NCBI GenBank assembly: GCA_902594815.1 | Contig: CACJNL010000001.1 | Span: 70,188-134,187 of the forward strand | Length of the DNA: 64,000 nucleotides | Direction: 5' to 3' | DNA from: an uncultured Alphaproteobacteria bacterium | GTDB lineage: Bacteria; Pseudomonadota; Alphaproteobacteria; HIMB59; GCA-002718135 | Part shown: positions 1-9,201 of the stretch, in pieces | Numbering within the stretch: the first letter of the stretch is position 1 | How the letters are laid out: each line of letters begins with the position of its first letter | Notes under the pieces: model-generated | The model's database searches: none | What the model was told of the DNA's origin: nothing | What the model saw: only the letters and a program-made list of their open reading frames with translations | Translations under genes and position numbers: made by a program

Positions 1-383
1 CTATTTTCTTTTGATTTTGTAACCGCATAATCAATCATTGCTTTAGCCAAGCCATAACCCCTTGCCCATGGAGCAACAAAGTGGGACTGTATTCTTGCGA
101 TAGTTTTTTGAGCTTCGTTGTTAGAGGGATAAAAAGAGAGCTGCATTGAACCAGCGATATCATTGTTAAGCCTTCCAACAATTAATTTATTTGTATTTAT
201 TAAAAGCATGCCGTTCCAGTATTTTTTTAAAACTTCTCTAGGTGGAACGGTTATCCAGCCGAAACCTCCTCCTGCCTTAATTGCTTGTTCTGTGTTATAG
301 CAAAGGTCTGCTAAGTCAGTGTTTGATATTGTTTGAAGCTCATCAACGCTTATGTCTATTTGTTCTTTTTTTAAAACCGTCAT
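1..383 (-). CDS. GNAT family N-acetyltransferase, 3' end outside the window
   Basis: The first 127 codons of a leftward gene are visible; its C-terminus lies beyond position 1. Residues 62-86 read as the central GNAT beta strands (VGRLNNDIAGSMQLSFY) and residues 107-117 (ARGYGLAKAMI) match the acetyl-CoA pyrophosphate-binding motif R-G-x-G-x-A with its following helix. The ATG overlaps the hisH stop codon as ATGA, so it is probably translationally coupled to hisH. The substrate cannot be told from the sequence; the position in a his operon does not prove a role in histidine synthesis. Confidence 0.8.
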   Translation of the reverse strand, partial: MTVLKKEQIDISVDELQTISNTDLADLCYNTEQAIKAGGGFGWITVPPREVLKKYWNGMLLINTNKLIVGRLNNDIAGSMQLSFYPSNNEAQKTIARIQSHFVAPWARGYGLAKAMIDYAVTKSKEN

Positions 384-1009
384 AAATTTATAAAATCTTT
401 AATTATATTCAGTCCTTGATTTGAGCTTTTCTCAGGATGAAATTGACAGCCATATACATTTTCTTTGTTTACAATTGAAGGAAAATTTATTGCATATTTT
501 GTTTCCGCCAGAACATCATCACTATTTGTGCAATCAAAATAGTAACTATGAACAAAATAATAATCATTTTCTGCTGGTTTTATTTCAGATTTTTTGTTTA
601 CAATTTTAATGCTATTCCATCCCATATGAGGAAGTTTAATATCGGTGCCAGGTAGTTTTTTTATTGTCCCCTCAATCCAACCCAGCCCTTGATGATTACC
701 ATTTTCCTCACTATTGTCTGCTAGCAATTGCATTCCGACACAAATACCAAAAAAGGGTCTTTGTTTGATTTTTACAAATTTGTTTAACTCATCCTCCATG
801 CCTGGAATTTTTTGTATGCCTTCCATACAGGTTTTAAATGCCCCCTGGCCAGGCAAAACTATATGTGTGGAAATTTCTAAGTTTTTTGGATTATTTGATA
901 TTTGAATTTCTGCATCAACACCTATTGAGCTAGCAGCCTTAATAAAAGACTGCTGTGCAGATAACAGATTGCCAGAACCATAGTCAACTATGGTGATTGT
1001 TTTTTTCAT
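380..1009 (-). CDS. hisH: Imidazole glycerol phosphate synthase, glutaminase subunit HisH
   Basis: HisH hydrolyses glutamine and passes ammonia to HisF, which makes imidazole glycerol phosphate and AICAR in histidine synthesis. The 209-residue protein is a class I glutamine amidotransferase of normal length. The nucleophile elbow is FFGICVGMQLL with Cys90, and the other two triad residues are His191 and Glu193 in CQFHPEKSS. It lies 4 bp downstream of hisB and overlaps the next gene by 4 bp, so hisB-hisH-GNAT reads as one operon. HisA and HisF are not in the window and may lie to the left. Confidence 0.96.
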   Translation of the reverse strand: MKKTITIVDYGSGNLLSAQQSFIKAASSIGVDAEIQISNNPKNLEISTHIVLPGQGAFKTCMEGIQKIPGMEDELNKFVKIKQRPFFGICVGMQLLADNSEENGNHQGLGWIEGTIKKLPGTDIKLPHMGWNSIKIVNKKSEIKPAENDYYFVHSYYFDCTNSDDVLAETKYAINFPSIVNKENVYGCQFHPEKSSNQGLNIIKDFINL

Positions 1010-1013
1010 TAGA

Positions 1014-1601
1014 TTACAAGACGCCTTTAGATGACGGTATAATATTTTTTATTCTTTCATCAATTGTTAGGGCAGCCCGAACACTTCTTGCAAACGATTT
1101 AAAGCAAGACTCTATAATGTGATGATTGTTGGTTCCGTAAAAATTTTCAATATGAAGATTGCATTTTGCATTATTGGTAAATGCCTTAAAAAATTCTTTA
1201 AAAAGCTCGGTATCCATTTCTCCAATTTTCTCCAGCCCTAACTCAACTTTCCATACAAGCTCAGGTCTTCCAGAAAAATCAATAACTGTTCGAGATAGGC
1301 TCTCATCCATAGTTATATAAAAGAAACCGTATCTGTTTATTCCTTTTTTATCTCCTATTGCTTTATTGATAGCATCAGACAGAGCATAGGCAGTATCTTC
1401 GACAGTGTGGTGAAAATCAACATGTGTGTCTCCATCAACACTAAGCTCAATATCTATTAAACTGTGATGAGAGAAGATTTCAAGCATGTGATCAAAAAAA
1501 CCTACACCGGTATTAATTCTCGACACCCCTGTTCCATCAATGTTTAATTTACAGGCTATTTTAGTCTCTTTAGTGTTTCTTTCTGTGGACGCAGTTCTCA
1601 T
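1014..1601 (-). CDS. hisB: Imidazoleglycerol-phosphate dehydratase HisB
   Basis: This enzyme dehydrates imidazole glycerol phosphate to imidazole acetol phosphate. It is the monofunctional 195-residue form, without the phosphatase domain found in enterobacteria. Both metal-binding repeats are present: FHHTVEDTAYAL near residues 63-74 and NNHHIIESCFKS near 157-168. It is the first gene of the leftward his operon and is divergent from hslV, a pairing that is common in alphaproteobacteria. Promoters for both must lie in the 94-bp gap. Confidence 0.96.
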   Translation of the reverse strand: MRTASTERNTKETKIACKLNIDGTGVSRINTGVGFFDHMLEIFSHHSLIDIELSVDGDTHVDFHHTVEDTAYALSDAINKAIGDKKGINRYGFFYITMDESLSRTVIDFSGRPELVWKVELGLEKIGEMDTELFKEFFKAFTNNAKCNLHIENFYGTNNHHIIESCFKSFARSVRAALTIDERIKNIIPSSKGVL

Positions 1602-1695
1602 AAATCCGCCTAATATCAGTGATATATAAAATATTCTAGGTAAATCACTTGATTAAAATTATTAAGTAGCCATTTTATGCATAGAAAATAAGATA
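1602..1695. promoter_or_regulatory. Divergent hisB/hslV promoter region
   Basis: This 94-bp AT-rich gap separates the start codons of two divergent operons, so it must contain promoters for both strands. I do not see a convincing sigma-70 hexamer pair or a heat-shock type element, and I do not assign exact sites. Confidence 0.5.
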
Positions 1696-2232
1696 ATGAT
1701 TAAATCTACAACAATTATAGGCATTAGAAAAGGTAATCTGGTCGTTGTGGCGGGTGATGGTCAAGCAAGTTTTGGCAACACCGTTATGAAGGCAAATGTA
1801 AAAAAAATAAGACGGTTAGGTCAAGACAATTCAGTAATTTCAGGTTTTGCTGGCTCAACAGCCGATGCTTTTGCCTTGTTTGAAAGACTTGAATCAAAAC
1901 TTGATCAGTACAAAAACCAACTGAAGAGAGCTTGTGTTGAACTAGCTAAAGATTGGAGAACTGATAGATATCTTAGAAGGCTTGAGGCGATGATGATTGT
2001 TGCTGACAAAGATGTAAGTTTGCTTTTGTCTGGAACTGGGGATGTAATTGAGTCTGATGATGGAATATTAGCTATTGGGTCGGGAGGTCCTTATGCCAAC
2101 AGCGCTGCAAAGGCCTTAATCAAAAACACAGAAATGAACGCAGAAGAAATTGCTATCGAGTCGCTAAATATTGCTGCTGATATTTGTATTTACACTAATC
2201 ATAATATTATTTCTGAAAAAATAGAATTATAA
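1696..2232 (+). CDS. hslV: ATP-dependent protease peptidase subunit HslV
   Basis: HslV is the proteasome-beta-like peptidase that forms a double hexamer capped by HslU. The family's N-terminal nucleophile threonine is exposed after propeptide removal; alignment of the TTI motif puts it at Thr5. [14 protein letters not shown] and the glycine-rich GSGGPYA motif are typical. The 178-residue length is normal. The stop overlaps the hslU start as TAATG, which suggests coupled translation. HslVU degrades misfolded cytoplasmic proteins. Confidence 0.96.
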   Translation: MIKSTTIIGIRKGNLVVVAGDGQASFGNTVMKANVKKIRRLGQDNSVISGFAGSTADAFALFERLESKLDQYKNQLKRACVELAKDWRTDRYLRRLEAMMIVADKDVSLLLSGTGDVIESDDGILAIGSGGPYANSAAKALIKNTEMNAEEIAIESLNIAADICIYTNHNIISEKIEL

Positions 2233-3545
2233 TGGAATCAAGTTTCAGTCCAAGAGAAACGGTTTCAGAGCTTGATAAGTTTATTATAGGGCAAAAAAAT
2301 GCCAAGCGTGCAGTTGCTGTGGCTCTTCGAAACAGGTGGAGACGCAAACAATTAGATCAAGATCTGCAAGATGAGATAGTCCCAAAAAACATTCTTATGG
2401 TAGGACCAACAGGGTGTGGTAAAACAGAAATTTCGCGTCGCTTAGCAAAGCTGGCTGACGCTCCATTCATTAAAGTTGAGGCTACAAAATTTACTGAGGT
2501 TGGATATGTAGGCAGAGACGTTGAACAAATTATTCGAGATCTTGTTGAAATAAGTATTAACAAAACTAAAGAGAAGATGGGTCAAGAAGTTAAAGCAAAG
2601 GCAGAAAAAAATGCAGAAGAAAAAATTTTAGACATTTTGGTTTCTTCAACATCAAGTCCGTCTACAAGAGAAACCTATAGACAAAAACTAAGGTCCGGTG
2701 AGTTAAATGATAAAGAGGTTGAAATCCCTGTGTCGGCAAACCCTTCGATGAACCTTCCAACCATGGATATTCCTGGAATGCCTGGTTCACAAATGGGCAT
2801 GATAAACTTAGGTGACGTATTTGGAAAAAATTTTGGCAAACAAAAAAAAATGAAAAAAATGACAGTTAAAGACTCTCACGCTTATTTGTTACAAGAAGAA
2901 ACAGAAAAGTTATTAGATCAAGACAAGATTACAGCACGCGCGCTTAATGATGTTGAACAAAATGGGATAGTTTTTATTGATGAAATAGATAAAATAACCT
3001 CAAGAAGCGAGAGGTCGGGTGCGGATGTTTCCAGAGAGGGGGTTCAAAGAGATTTGCTTCCACTCATTGAGGGAACGGCAGTATCAACAAAACACGGTGT
3101 TGTAAAAACTGATTACGTATTGTTTATTGCTTCTGGAGCTTTTCACCTATCAAAGCCATCAGACATGCTTCCTGAATTACAAGGCAGGCTTCCAATTCGT
3201 GTTGAGCTAGAAAGTTTGTCCAAAGATGACTTTAAGCTCATTTTAACAGAAACCCAAAACAGTCTAATTAAGCAATATGTTGGCCTTCTTGGAACGGAAA
3301 AGGTTGAGCTTGAATTTGATGAAAGTGGCATTGACTCAATCGCGTCTTTGGCCACAGAGATTAATCAGAATGTTGAAAATATCGGTGCGAGAAGACTGCA
3401 CACCATAATGGAAAAGCTTTTAGAGGAAGTAAGTTTTAATGCTTCTGATATAGGTCCAACAAAGATAATAATTAACAAGAAGTTTGTTGAAACGAACCTT
3501 GTTGATTTAATAAAAAGCCAGGATCTATCTAAATTTATATTATAA
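2232..3545 (+). CDS. hslU: HslUV protease ATPase subunit HslU
   Basis: HslU is the AAA+ unfoldase that feeds substrates to HslV. Walker A is GPTGCGKT at residues 58-65, Walker B is FIDEID near 247, and the poorly conserved I-domain lies between them (about 105-230). The C-terminus ends in FIL, consistent with the tail that docks into HslV in this family. Length (437 aa) is normal for alphaproteobacteria. It starts inside the hslV stop codon. Confidence 0.97.
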   Translation: MESSFSPRETVSELDKFIIGQKNAKRAVAVALRNRWRRKQLDQDLQDEIVPKNILMVGPTGCGKTEISRRLAKLADAPFIKVEATKFTEVGYVGRDVEQIIRDLVEISINKTKEKMGQEVKAKAEKNAEEKILDILVSSTSSPSTRETYRQKLRSGELNDKEVEIPVSANPSMNLPTMDIPGMPGSQMGMINLGDVFGKNFGKQKKMKKMTVKDSHAYLLQEETEKLLDQDKITARALNDVEQNGIVFIDEIDKITSRSERSGADVSREGVQRDLLPLIEGTAVSTKHGVVKTDYVLFIASGAFHLSKPSDMLPELQGRLPIRVELESLSKDDFKLILTETQNSLIKQYVGLLGTEKVELEFDESGIDSIASLATEINQNVENIGARRLHTIMEKLLEEVSFNASDIGPTKIIINKKFVETNLVDLIKSQDLSKFIL

Positions 3546-3583
3546 ATATTGATTTTAATCTGATCCTTACCTAACGGTTATGT

Positions 3584-4912
3584 GTGATTAAAAAAATACA
3601 AATCGAGCTAATAATTTTAATAATTTTGCTAGCAAACGTATTGTTGTCTTACAAGGCAGACCTGCTAATTTATGATTATTTTTATAATTTAAATTATGGA
3701 TTAGGCGCGCCTTATCTTAAAAACTTTTTTACAAAAGTAACAGAGTTGGGCGACTCTCTTTGGTATTTTTTAATAGCTTTATTAATGTTTATAATTTCTT
3801 TTGTTGGAAGAATTGTTAAAATAATACCCTCTAGGCTTTGTTTTTTTTTAAGAAATTTGAGTATTTTCAGTTTTGTTTATTTATCTTTTGTTGGCATAGC
3901 TACTCAAATATTAAAACATATAATTGGAAGGCCGAGACCTAATCATGCTGATTTTGAAAAAGGTTTTGATTTTAATTTTTTTTCAACTGATGCCTCTTTT
4001 CATTCTTTTCCCTCTGGTCACTCTTCAACTATTTTTGCCGTGACACTAATAATGATTTTATTAGCACCTCGTCTTAAGTTGTTTTTTTTGTTTCTTGGTT
4101 GCGTTATTGCTCTAAGCAGGGTTGTTGTAGGCGCACACTTTACAACAGACATTATTGCAGGTGGTTTGTTAGCATCAATTTTTTACAAAATTGTTGTATC
4201 AATTTTTGAGGCTCGCTTTGCTAAAATTTCAATTAAAGATTTAGAAATAAAAAACGCTTCCTTGTTAATAAAAACAAACATTGTTTTTATAATTATAGGC
4301 ATACTTGTTACTGTCGGACATGACTTTGATATTTTTTTTAGCAGTTTATTTTATTATGGAAACAATCAGTTTTTTCTTCAAAGTTATGACGTACTATCAA
4401 TTATTTTTAGAGATATCTTTTTGCCCTTTTTGATTTTTTACTTATTGGTTTTACCAATCATCGGTTTTTTTCTTCCAATAAACAAATTGTATTTGGGGTA
4501 TAATTTTTTGTTAAAAGATCTTATATTTGTTTTTTTAACTAGCTTAGCAGCGCTGGTTTTGGTTGTTAATGTTTTGTTAAAAAATTTATGGGGTAGAACT
4601 AGGCCAAACGATATTTTTCAATTCGGAGGCACAGACACCTTTTCTCCTTGGTATAGGTTTGGAGATGTTTGTGTTTCAAACTGTTCTTTTGTCTCTGGAG
4701 ATGCCTCGGTTGGTTTTGCTTTGATAATGTTTTATTTTATAACAAAGAAAATCTTTTATATTTATTTATCTGTTGTTTGTGGCCTTTGTCTTGGAATAAT
4801 TAGAATAATTGCGGGGGGTCATTTCTTGAGTGATGTTGTTTTTTCACAAATTGTAGTAACGTCAGTGATTTTTGCGTCTTATTTAGTGTATAAAAAAATC
4901 TTTAATGAGTAA
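3584..4912 (+). CDS. Membrane protein with two PAP2 phosphatase-type domains
   Basis: The start is a GTG. The first PAP2 domain has all three phosphatase motifs: K111 to R118-P119, PSGH at 143-146, and S178-R179 with H185 and D189. A second PAP2-like domain follows, with K333 to R340-P341 and R407 with H413 and D417, but its middle motif is SGD (371-373) in place of SGH. Many hydrophobic segments indicate an integral inner membrane protein. PAP2 enzymes remove phosphate from lipids such as undecaprenyl pyrophosphate, phosphatidylglycerophosphate or lipid A. It overlaps an ArnT-like glycosyltransferase by 8 bp, so a lipid A or polyprenyl phosphate substrate is plausible but inferred. Confidence 0.8.
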   Translation: MIKKIQIELIILIILLANVLLSYKADLLIYDYFYNLNYGLGAPYLKNFFTKVTELGDSLWYFLIALLMFIISFVGRIVKIIPSRLCFFLRNLSIFSFVYLSFVGIATQILKHIIGRPRPNHADFEKGFDFNFFSTDASFHSFPSGHSSTIFAVTLIMILLAPRLKLFFLFLGCVIALSRVVVGAHFTTDIIAGGLLASIFYKIVVSIFEARFAKISIKDLEIKNASLLIKTNIVFIIIGILVTVGHDFDIFFSSLFYYGNNQFFLQSYDVLSIIFRDIFLPFLIFYLLVLPIIGFFLPINKLYLGYNFLLKDLIFVFLTSLAALVLVVNVLLKNLWGRTRPNDIFQFGGTDTFSPWYRFGDVCVSNCSFVSGDASVGFALIMFYFITKKIFYIYLSVVCGLCLGIIRIIAGGHFLSDVVFSQIVVTSVIFASYLVYKKIFNE

Positions 4913-6290
4913 GGTTTTTGTCTATTCTATACTTGCGCTTTTTGTTCTAAAAATCGGAGCTGTTTTTTTTACAAATTTCTCTTTATACGGAGATGAGGCA
5001 CAGTATTGGTTGTGGTCAAAAGAATTAGCTTTAGGTTATTATTCTAAGCCGCCTCTTCTTGCATGGTTTTTATCTGGACACACTGCTTTTTTTGGAGATT
5101 CTTTTTTTTCTTTAAAGATGTTTCCTCTCCTAGCTTATTTCTTGATTTTTTTTGCTTTTTATAAACTGTGTTTGGAATTGAATTTGTCAAAAAATAATTC
5201 TGTTATTTGCTCTGTCTGTTTTTTATCAATTCCTGCAGCGAGCGCTTCATCTTTTTTAATATCAACTGATCTTTTGCTTTTGTTGTTTTGGACTTTATCT
5301 ATGATGATTCTTTTAAGAATAAGGTCAGTTAGATCGTTACAAAATTTTTTATTATTGGGAGTGTTCCTGGGATTGGCTTTTTTGGCTAAATATGCAGCCA
5401 TATATTTTTTATTGAGTTTTTTAATATTGGTCTTCATAGACAAAAAAATTTTGGTTGTGCTGAAAAAAAATAAAATTTCTTTTTTTGCCTTTGTATTAAC
5501 TTTGCTATTGGTTGTGCTTCCTAATGTTTATTGGAATTTTAATAATGGCTGGGTAACACTTTCTCACACTGCTGATAACACAAATTTGCAAAACCTTAAT
5601 TTAAATTTTTATGAGCCTTTAAAGTTTTTAGTTTCACAAATTTTTATGCTGGGTGTGGTTTTGTTTTTTTCTTTTCTTTATGTAATTAGATCTTTTCATT
5701 TAGATTTTGAAAATAAGTTTTTGTTAGTTTTTTCTTTACCTATTATTTTTATTGTCTTAACAGAAAGCTTTCTTGTGAGAGCTAATGCTAATTGGGCAGC
5801 CCCTGCTTTGGTTTCTTTATTTATACTGATGTACAGGTTGGTAGCACAAAGAAACAATCGTTTAATTATTATTAATTTTGCTAGTAACTATTTGGTTGGA
5901 GCCTTTTTGTTTGTTTCTATTTTAGTCTCTTCCAATCTTACAATATTTGATAGAATTAAAGGCTTAGATGCTTTTGTTAATGATATTGTAAAAATAGTTG
6001 GCGATAAAGATATTGTTATTAGTGATCGAATCTTATTTTCTAGCATGTCTTATAAAATGAGAAATAAGCCCAACAATATTTTTATGCCTTATAGGGAGGG
6101 GGGTGCCATAACCAATCACTTCCAAATGAGCTCTCCACTAAACAAATTACATAAAAATAACTTTTATTTAATAGGGGGTGGCGCTGATATCTCTTATCTT
6201 ATCAATGAACACGAAATAAATCTTTTAAAAGAGTTTGATGTTTCTTTTAGTTCTAGTAATTTAAAGTTTTATGAGGTTGTTTTTAAATAA
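4905..6290 (+). CDS. ArnT/PMT-like membrane glycosyltransferase (GT39/GT83 type)
   Basis: The 461-residue protein has about ten hydrophobic segments and an early periplasmic loop with GDEAQYWLWSKEL (from residue 29), where the acidic pair D30-E31 matches the catalytic residues of polyprenyl-phosphate-dependent C-type glycosyltransferases. KPPLLAWF follows, as in ArnT and related family 39 enzymes. Such enzymes move a sugar from undecaprenyl phosphate to lipid A or to protein. It overlaps its upstream and downstream neighbours by 8 and 20 bp, which indicates one operon. The acceptor is not known. Confidence 0.82.
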   Translation: MSKVFVYSILALFVLKIGAVFFTNFSLYGDEAQYWLWSKELALGYYSKPPLLAWFLSGHTAFFGDSFFSLKMFPLLAYFLIFFAFYKLCLELNLSKNNSVICSVCFLSIPAASASSFLISTDLLLLLFWTLSMMILLRIRSVRSLQNFLLLGVFLGLAFLAKYAAIYFLLSFLILVFIDKKILVVLKKNKISFFAFVLTLLLVVLPNVYWNFNNGWVTLSHTADNTNLQNLNLNFYEPLKFLVSQIFMLGVVLFFSFLYVIRSFHLDFENKFLLVFSLPIIFIVLTESFLVRANANWAAPALVSLFILMYRLVAQRNNRLIIINFASNYLVGAFLFVSILVSSNLTIFDRIKGLDAFVNDIVKIVGDKDIVISDRILFSSMSYKMRNKPNNIFMPYREGGAITNHFQMSSPLNKLHKNNFYLIGGGADISYLINEHEINLLKEFDVSFSSSNLKFYEVVFK

Positions 6291-6939
6291 TTTAATATTT
6301 TTTATACTTGTTTGTTTGCCTCTGCAGGGTGAAGAAGTAAAAAAAACCTATATTGTGAAGGTGGGCGGAATAAAAATTGGTGAATTGGTTTGGGAAATGA
6401 GCTTAACGACCAACAATTACTCAAATAAATTAAAACTGAGAAGTAAGGGCTTGTTGTCAGGTTTGTATAGTTTTAAGGGTGATTATTTTTCAGAAGGAAT
6501 AAGCAATAAAAACGATTTATTTTCAAGAAAATACACACACTTTTGGCAAACTAAAAAAAACACAAAGAAAATGGAGCTGGGTTTTGAAAAAAATAAATTA
6601 GTAGCATTAAGTCAAGAGCCGACTGAACAAGAAAAACTAAGGCTAAATGTCTATGATGTGGAAAATACAAATGACCCACTAACTTCATTTCTAAAAATAA
6701 TGATGGGCAAACAAAACGCCTTAGTTGTTGATGGAAGAAGATTGTATAATATGGGGGCACAGCATAGTGACAAAACAAAACAAACAACAATTGAGATATC
6801 AAACTATTATAATTTGTGGGCTGACCACAAAAGAAATAAATTTGAAAAAATAATCTTTGAAAAACAAAATGGTGAAATTTTACCATTCAAAATGTACATT
6901 TATTTTGATGGAAGGGTTTTTAGATTAGAAGAAAATTAG
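6271..6939 (+). CDS. DUF3108 domain periplasmic protein
   Basis: A signal peptide (hydrophobic residues 5-19, probable cleavage before EEVKK) is followed by a DUF3108-type beta-rich domain: VKVGGIKIGELVWEM near residue 30, a KGLLSGLYSFKGDY stretch, and DPLTSFL near 135. DUF3108 proteins are periplasmic and of unknown biochemical role. The long overlap with the glycosyltransferase gene argues for a shared envelope function. Its stop overlaps the end of the convergent smr gene by 4 bp. Confidence 0.72.
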   Translation: MRLFLNNLIFFILVCLPLQGEEVKKTYIVKVGGIKIGELVWEMSLTTNNYSNKLKLRSKGLLSGLYSFKGDYFSEGISNKNDLFSRKYTHFWQTKKNTKKMELGFEKNKLVALSQEPTEQEKLRLNVYDVENTNDPLTSFLKIMMGKQNALVVDGRRLYNMGAQHSDKTKQTTIEISNYYNLWADHKRNKFEKIIFEKQNGEILPFKMYIYFDGRVFRLEEN

Positions 6940-7481
6940 TTTTTGTTTTTTCTTAAATAAACATAAAAAGCACCGTCACCCCCATGCTCTATTGCTGCTT
7001 GCTCGTAAGAAAGAATGTATTTGGAGAGCTTTTTGGAGTTTGCCCAGTCAAAAAAAGATGCGCGTATAACGCCGTGGTATAGTTTAGGCGAGATAGACTC
7101 GTCATGATTTTTAGGTTTAAAAACACCCTTTCCAGTTATGAACAATAAGCACCTTTTGTGCTGATTAAAACAACTAATAACTGTGGATGAAAAAATTTCC
7201 TGGGCCTCCAAAAGACTTTTTCCATGAAAATCTATTTTTTTATCTATTTTTAAAATATTTTTTTTTATATTTTTTTTTATACTAACTCTCTCTAGAGAGA
7301 GGTTGGTGTTTTGTATTTTTGTTGTGGTGTTTCTTTCTGGGGTGCTGTTTGTGTTGGGCTTTTGATTATTTTTTATCAATTTGGTTTTTTTTATTATTTT
7401 AGTATTTTGTACCCTGTCGTTCTTTTTAATTTGGGTGACCCCTTTCATCTGTTTTAAAAATAACTCATCTTCATCATTCAT
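6936..7481 (-). CDS. Smr domain protein
   Basis: The C-terminal half (about 83-181) is a Smr domain: IDFHGKSLLEA, the glycine-rich FITGKG loop near 117 and the terminal HGGDGAFYVYLRK, as in the MutS2 C-terminal and stand-alone YdaL-type proteins. The first 80 residues are lysine and asparagine rich and probably disordered. Smr domains in this family act as nucleases or RNA-binding modules. It is the last gene of the leftward maf-smr operon, and alphaproteobacteria commonly carry an smr gene at this place. Confidence 0.85.
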   Translation of the reverse strand: MNDEDELFLKQMKGVTQIKKNDRVQNTKIIKKTKLIKNNQKPNTNSTPERNTTTKIQNTNLSLERVSIKKNIKKNILKIDKKIDFHGKSLLEAQEIFSSTVISCFNQHKRCLLFITGKGVFKPKNHDESISPKLYHGVIRASFFDWANSKKLSKYILSYEQAAIEHGGDGAFYVYLRKNKN

Positions 7482-7905
7482 TTTTTAAAAATGCTCTAAT
7501 TAAGTTTTTAACCCTTTTTGGCGTCTGAATATACCAAAGGCTGTCCATCATTTCAAAGCAAACAAGGTGTCTTTTGTTTTTCTTTATATTTGATATTAGT
7601 TTTTTAAACTTTAAAACCCTTTTTGCGCCCATCTGATAAACCATCTCTATTAATAGTTCTTGGTCTTTTCTGTTGTGGTTTTTTTGTTTTATAAGTCTTT
7701 TGTAATCCCTCACAGCTCTCTCAAAATCTTGGTTAAAAATTGCATTTAGTTGAGCCTTGCTGGTTTTAGTTTTTAACAGCCTGACTTCATTGGGTAAGAT
7801 TAAATGTCCATAACCAATAGTGAGATATCCTAATTGATCTTTATATGGTTTTAATGAAAAGCCCTCATTTTTTTTTATTCTTTTTTTTAGTTCTCTGAAA
7901 TTCAA
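7474..7905 (-). CDS. Phage-type lysozyme (glycoside hydrolase family 24)
   Basis: The 143-residue protein matches T4-type muramidases: KKNEGFSLKPYKDQLGYLTIGYGH contains the catalytic Glu14, Asp23 and Thr29 at the same spacing as the T4 E-D-T triad. There is no signal peptide. The start appears to be TTG, because no later methionine keeps Glu14. It lies between the Tim44-like gene and smr, where alphaproteobacteria usually have the lytic transglycosylase gene mltA. It would cut the glycan of peptidoglycan if it reaches the periplasm; how it would be exported is unclear. Confidence 0.85.
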   Translation of the reverse strand: MNFRELKKRIKKNEGFSLKPYKDQLGYLTIGYGHLILPNEVRLLKTKTSKAQLNAIFNQDFERAVRDYKRLIKQKNHNRKDQELLIEMVYQMGAKRVLKFKKLISNIKKNKRHLVCFEMMDSLWYIQTPKRVKNLIRAFLKNE

Positions 7906-7909
7906 TTTG

Positions 7910-8491
7910 TTAAGTAGACACTAACAACCATGCTGGGCCCGTTGATGACTCAGGCTTTTCAAAAACCCATGTGTCTTTATTTTTAACAATGCTGTCTTCA
8001 TTGTCACTCAAAATTTGCTCGCTTGTAAAGTTGACAGCAATACTAATTTTGCCGCCCTCTACCTTAGCATCTTCAACACCATCAATTACCAAAGAATAGA
8101 ATTGTGAATTTGGATTATTTGATCCAGAATTAATTGCTCCCTCAAAGGCGTTATATACGTCTTTTGAAACTAAGTTTTTTAGAGTGCTTTTATCTCCTTT
8201 GTTAAATGCTGTTATTATTATTTCAAAGGCTTTTTTTGCCCCCTCTAAAAACTCCTTGTGATTAAATGAGCTTACTTTTTTATACACCAACTCAAGTTTT
8301 TGCTCATTTTCTTTAAGCTGTGGAATTTTTAATTCATCTGGTGTTGTTTCTTTTTTAACAAACTCTTGTTGGTTAATGTTTTTTTGAAATCCGGTTCTTT
8401 TTCCAAGAACGCTTCTCAGGCGATAAATAATAAAAACAGCAATCACTGCAAAAACTATTATGTCAAAAAACTGTAAATCTCCGTAAACCAT
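7910..8491 (-). CDS. Tim44-like domain membrane protein
   Basis: One N-terminal membrane segment (about residues 8-24) is followed by a charged linker and a C-terminal Tim44-like domain (about 75-193) of the kind found in the mitochondrial import motor subunit and in bacterial TimA. The segment LVSKDVYNAFEGAI and the terminal WVFEKPESSTGPAWLL are typical. It sits between dnaQ and the lysozyme gene, its usual alphaproteobacterial neighbourhood. The bacterial role is poorly defined. Confidence 0.85.
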   Translation of the reverse strand: MVYGDLQFFDIIVFAVIAVFIIYRLRSVLGKRTGFQKNINQQEFVKKETTPDELKIPQLKENEQKLELVYKKVSSFNHKEFLEGAKKAFEIIITAFNKGDKSTLKNLVSKDVYNAFEGAINSGSNNPNSQFYSLVIDGVEDAKVEGGKISIAVNFTSEQILSDNEDSIVKNKDTWVFEKPESSTGPAWLLVST

Positions 8492-8520
8492 GGATTAATA
8501 TATAATTACTTTTTTTAATT

Positions 8521-9201
8521 TTAATAGCTATATTTTTTCCAAATTGAGTCTTTTATTTCATTGACCATTTTTTTGTGAGATGCCACATCTTCCTCAAGAG
8601 GCTGGAACTTTATAATTTTTTTTTGGTTTGTTTCTTTCGTTGTTGTTCTGTCTGTTTTTAGGCTGTCTTTTTTTGAAAGGTTCATTGTAAACTGCTTTCC
8701 ACCTCGAAGCTCCAAATATACTTCTGCCAATAGTTGGGAGTCTAGCAACGCACCGTGAAGATCTCTTTCTGAGAGATCCACCTTAAACCTTCTGCACAAA
8801 TAATCTAAGTTTGCTACCCGTGTATTAAGCACGCTTCTTGCAAGTGAGACGGTGTCGATGATTGGGTTTGTTAGGGCGGTCTTACCAATTAACAAAAGCT
8901 CATTGTTCAAAAAACCAACATCAAAATCTGCATTGTGTATAATTAGTGGATCGTTATTAATAAAATTTAAAAGCTCGTCACAGTGATCAGCAAAGCTTTT
9001 TTTATCACTTAAAAATCTGTTGGTTATGCCTGTAATTTTTTGGGCGCTTTCAGAAATTTCTTTATCAACCTTACAATAAAACTGTAATGAGTTGTTGGTT
9101 GCAACATGATTAATTAGCTCAACACAACCAACCTCAATAATCCTATCACCAGACTTATAACTAAGGCCTGTTGTTTCTGTATCAATTACAACTTCTCTCA
9201 T
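8521..9201 (-). CDS. dnaQ: DNA polymerase III epsilon subunit (3'-5' exonuclease)
   Basis: This is the proofreading exonuclease of the replicative polymerase. The DEDD motifs are visible: D7 and E9 in VIDTETTGL, NADFDVGFL near residue 93, and HGALLDSQLLAEVY near 153. Length (226 aa) is normal. The start overlaps the coaE stop by 4 bp, so it is probably coupled to coaE. The C-terminal tail after the nuclease domain is rich in lysine and threonine, where epsilon binds alpha in other species. Confidence 0.95.
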   Translation of the reverse strand: MREVVIDTETTGLSYKSGDRIIEVGCVELINHVATNNSLQFYCKVDKEISESAQKITGITNRFLSDKKSFADHCDELLNFINNDPLIIHNADFDVGFLNNELLLIGKTALTNPIIDTVSLARSVLNTRVANLDYLCRRFKVDLSERDLHGALLDSQLLAEVYLELRGGKQFTMNLSKKDSLKTDRTTTKETNQKKIIKFQPLEEDVASHKKMVNEIKDSIWKKYSY

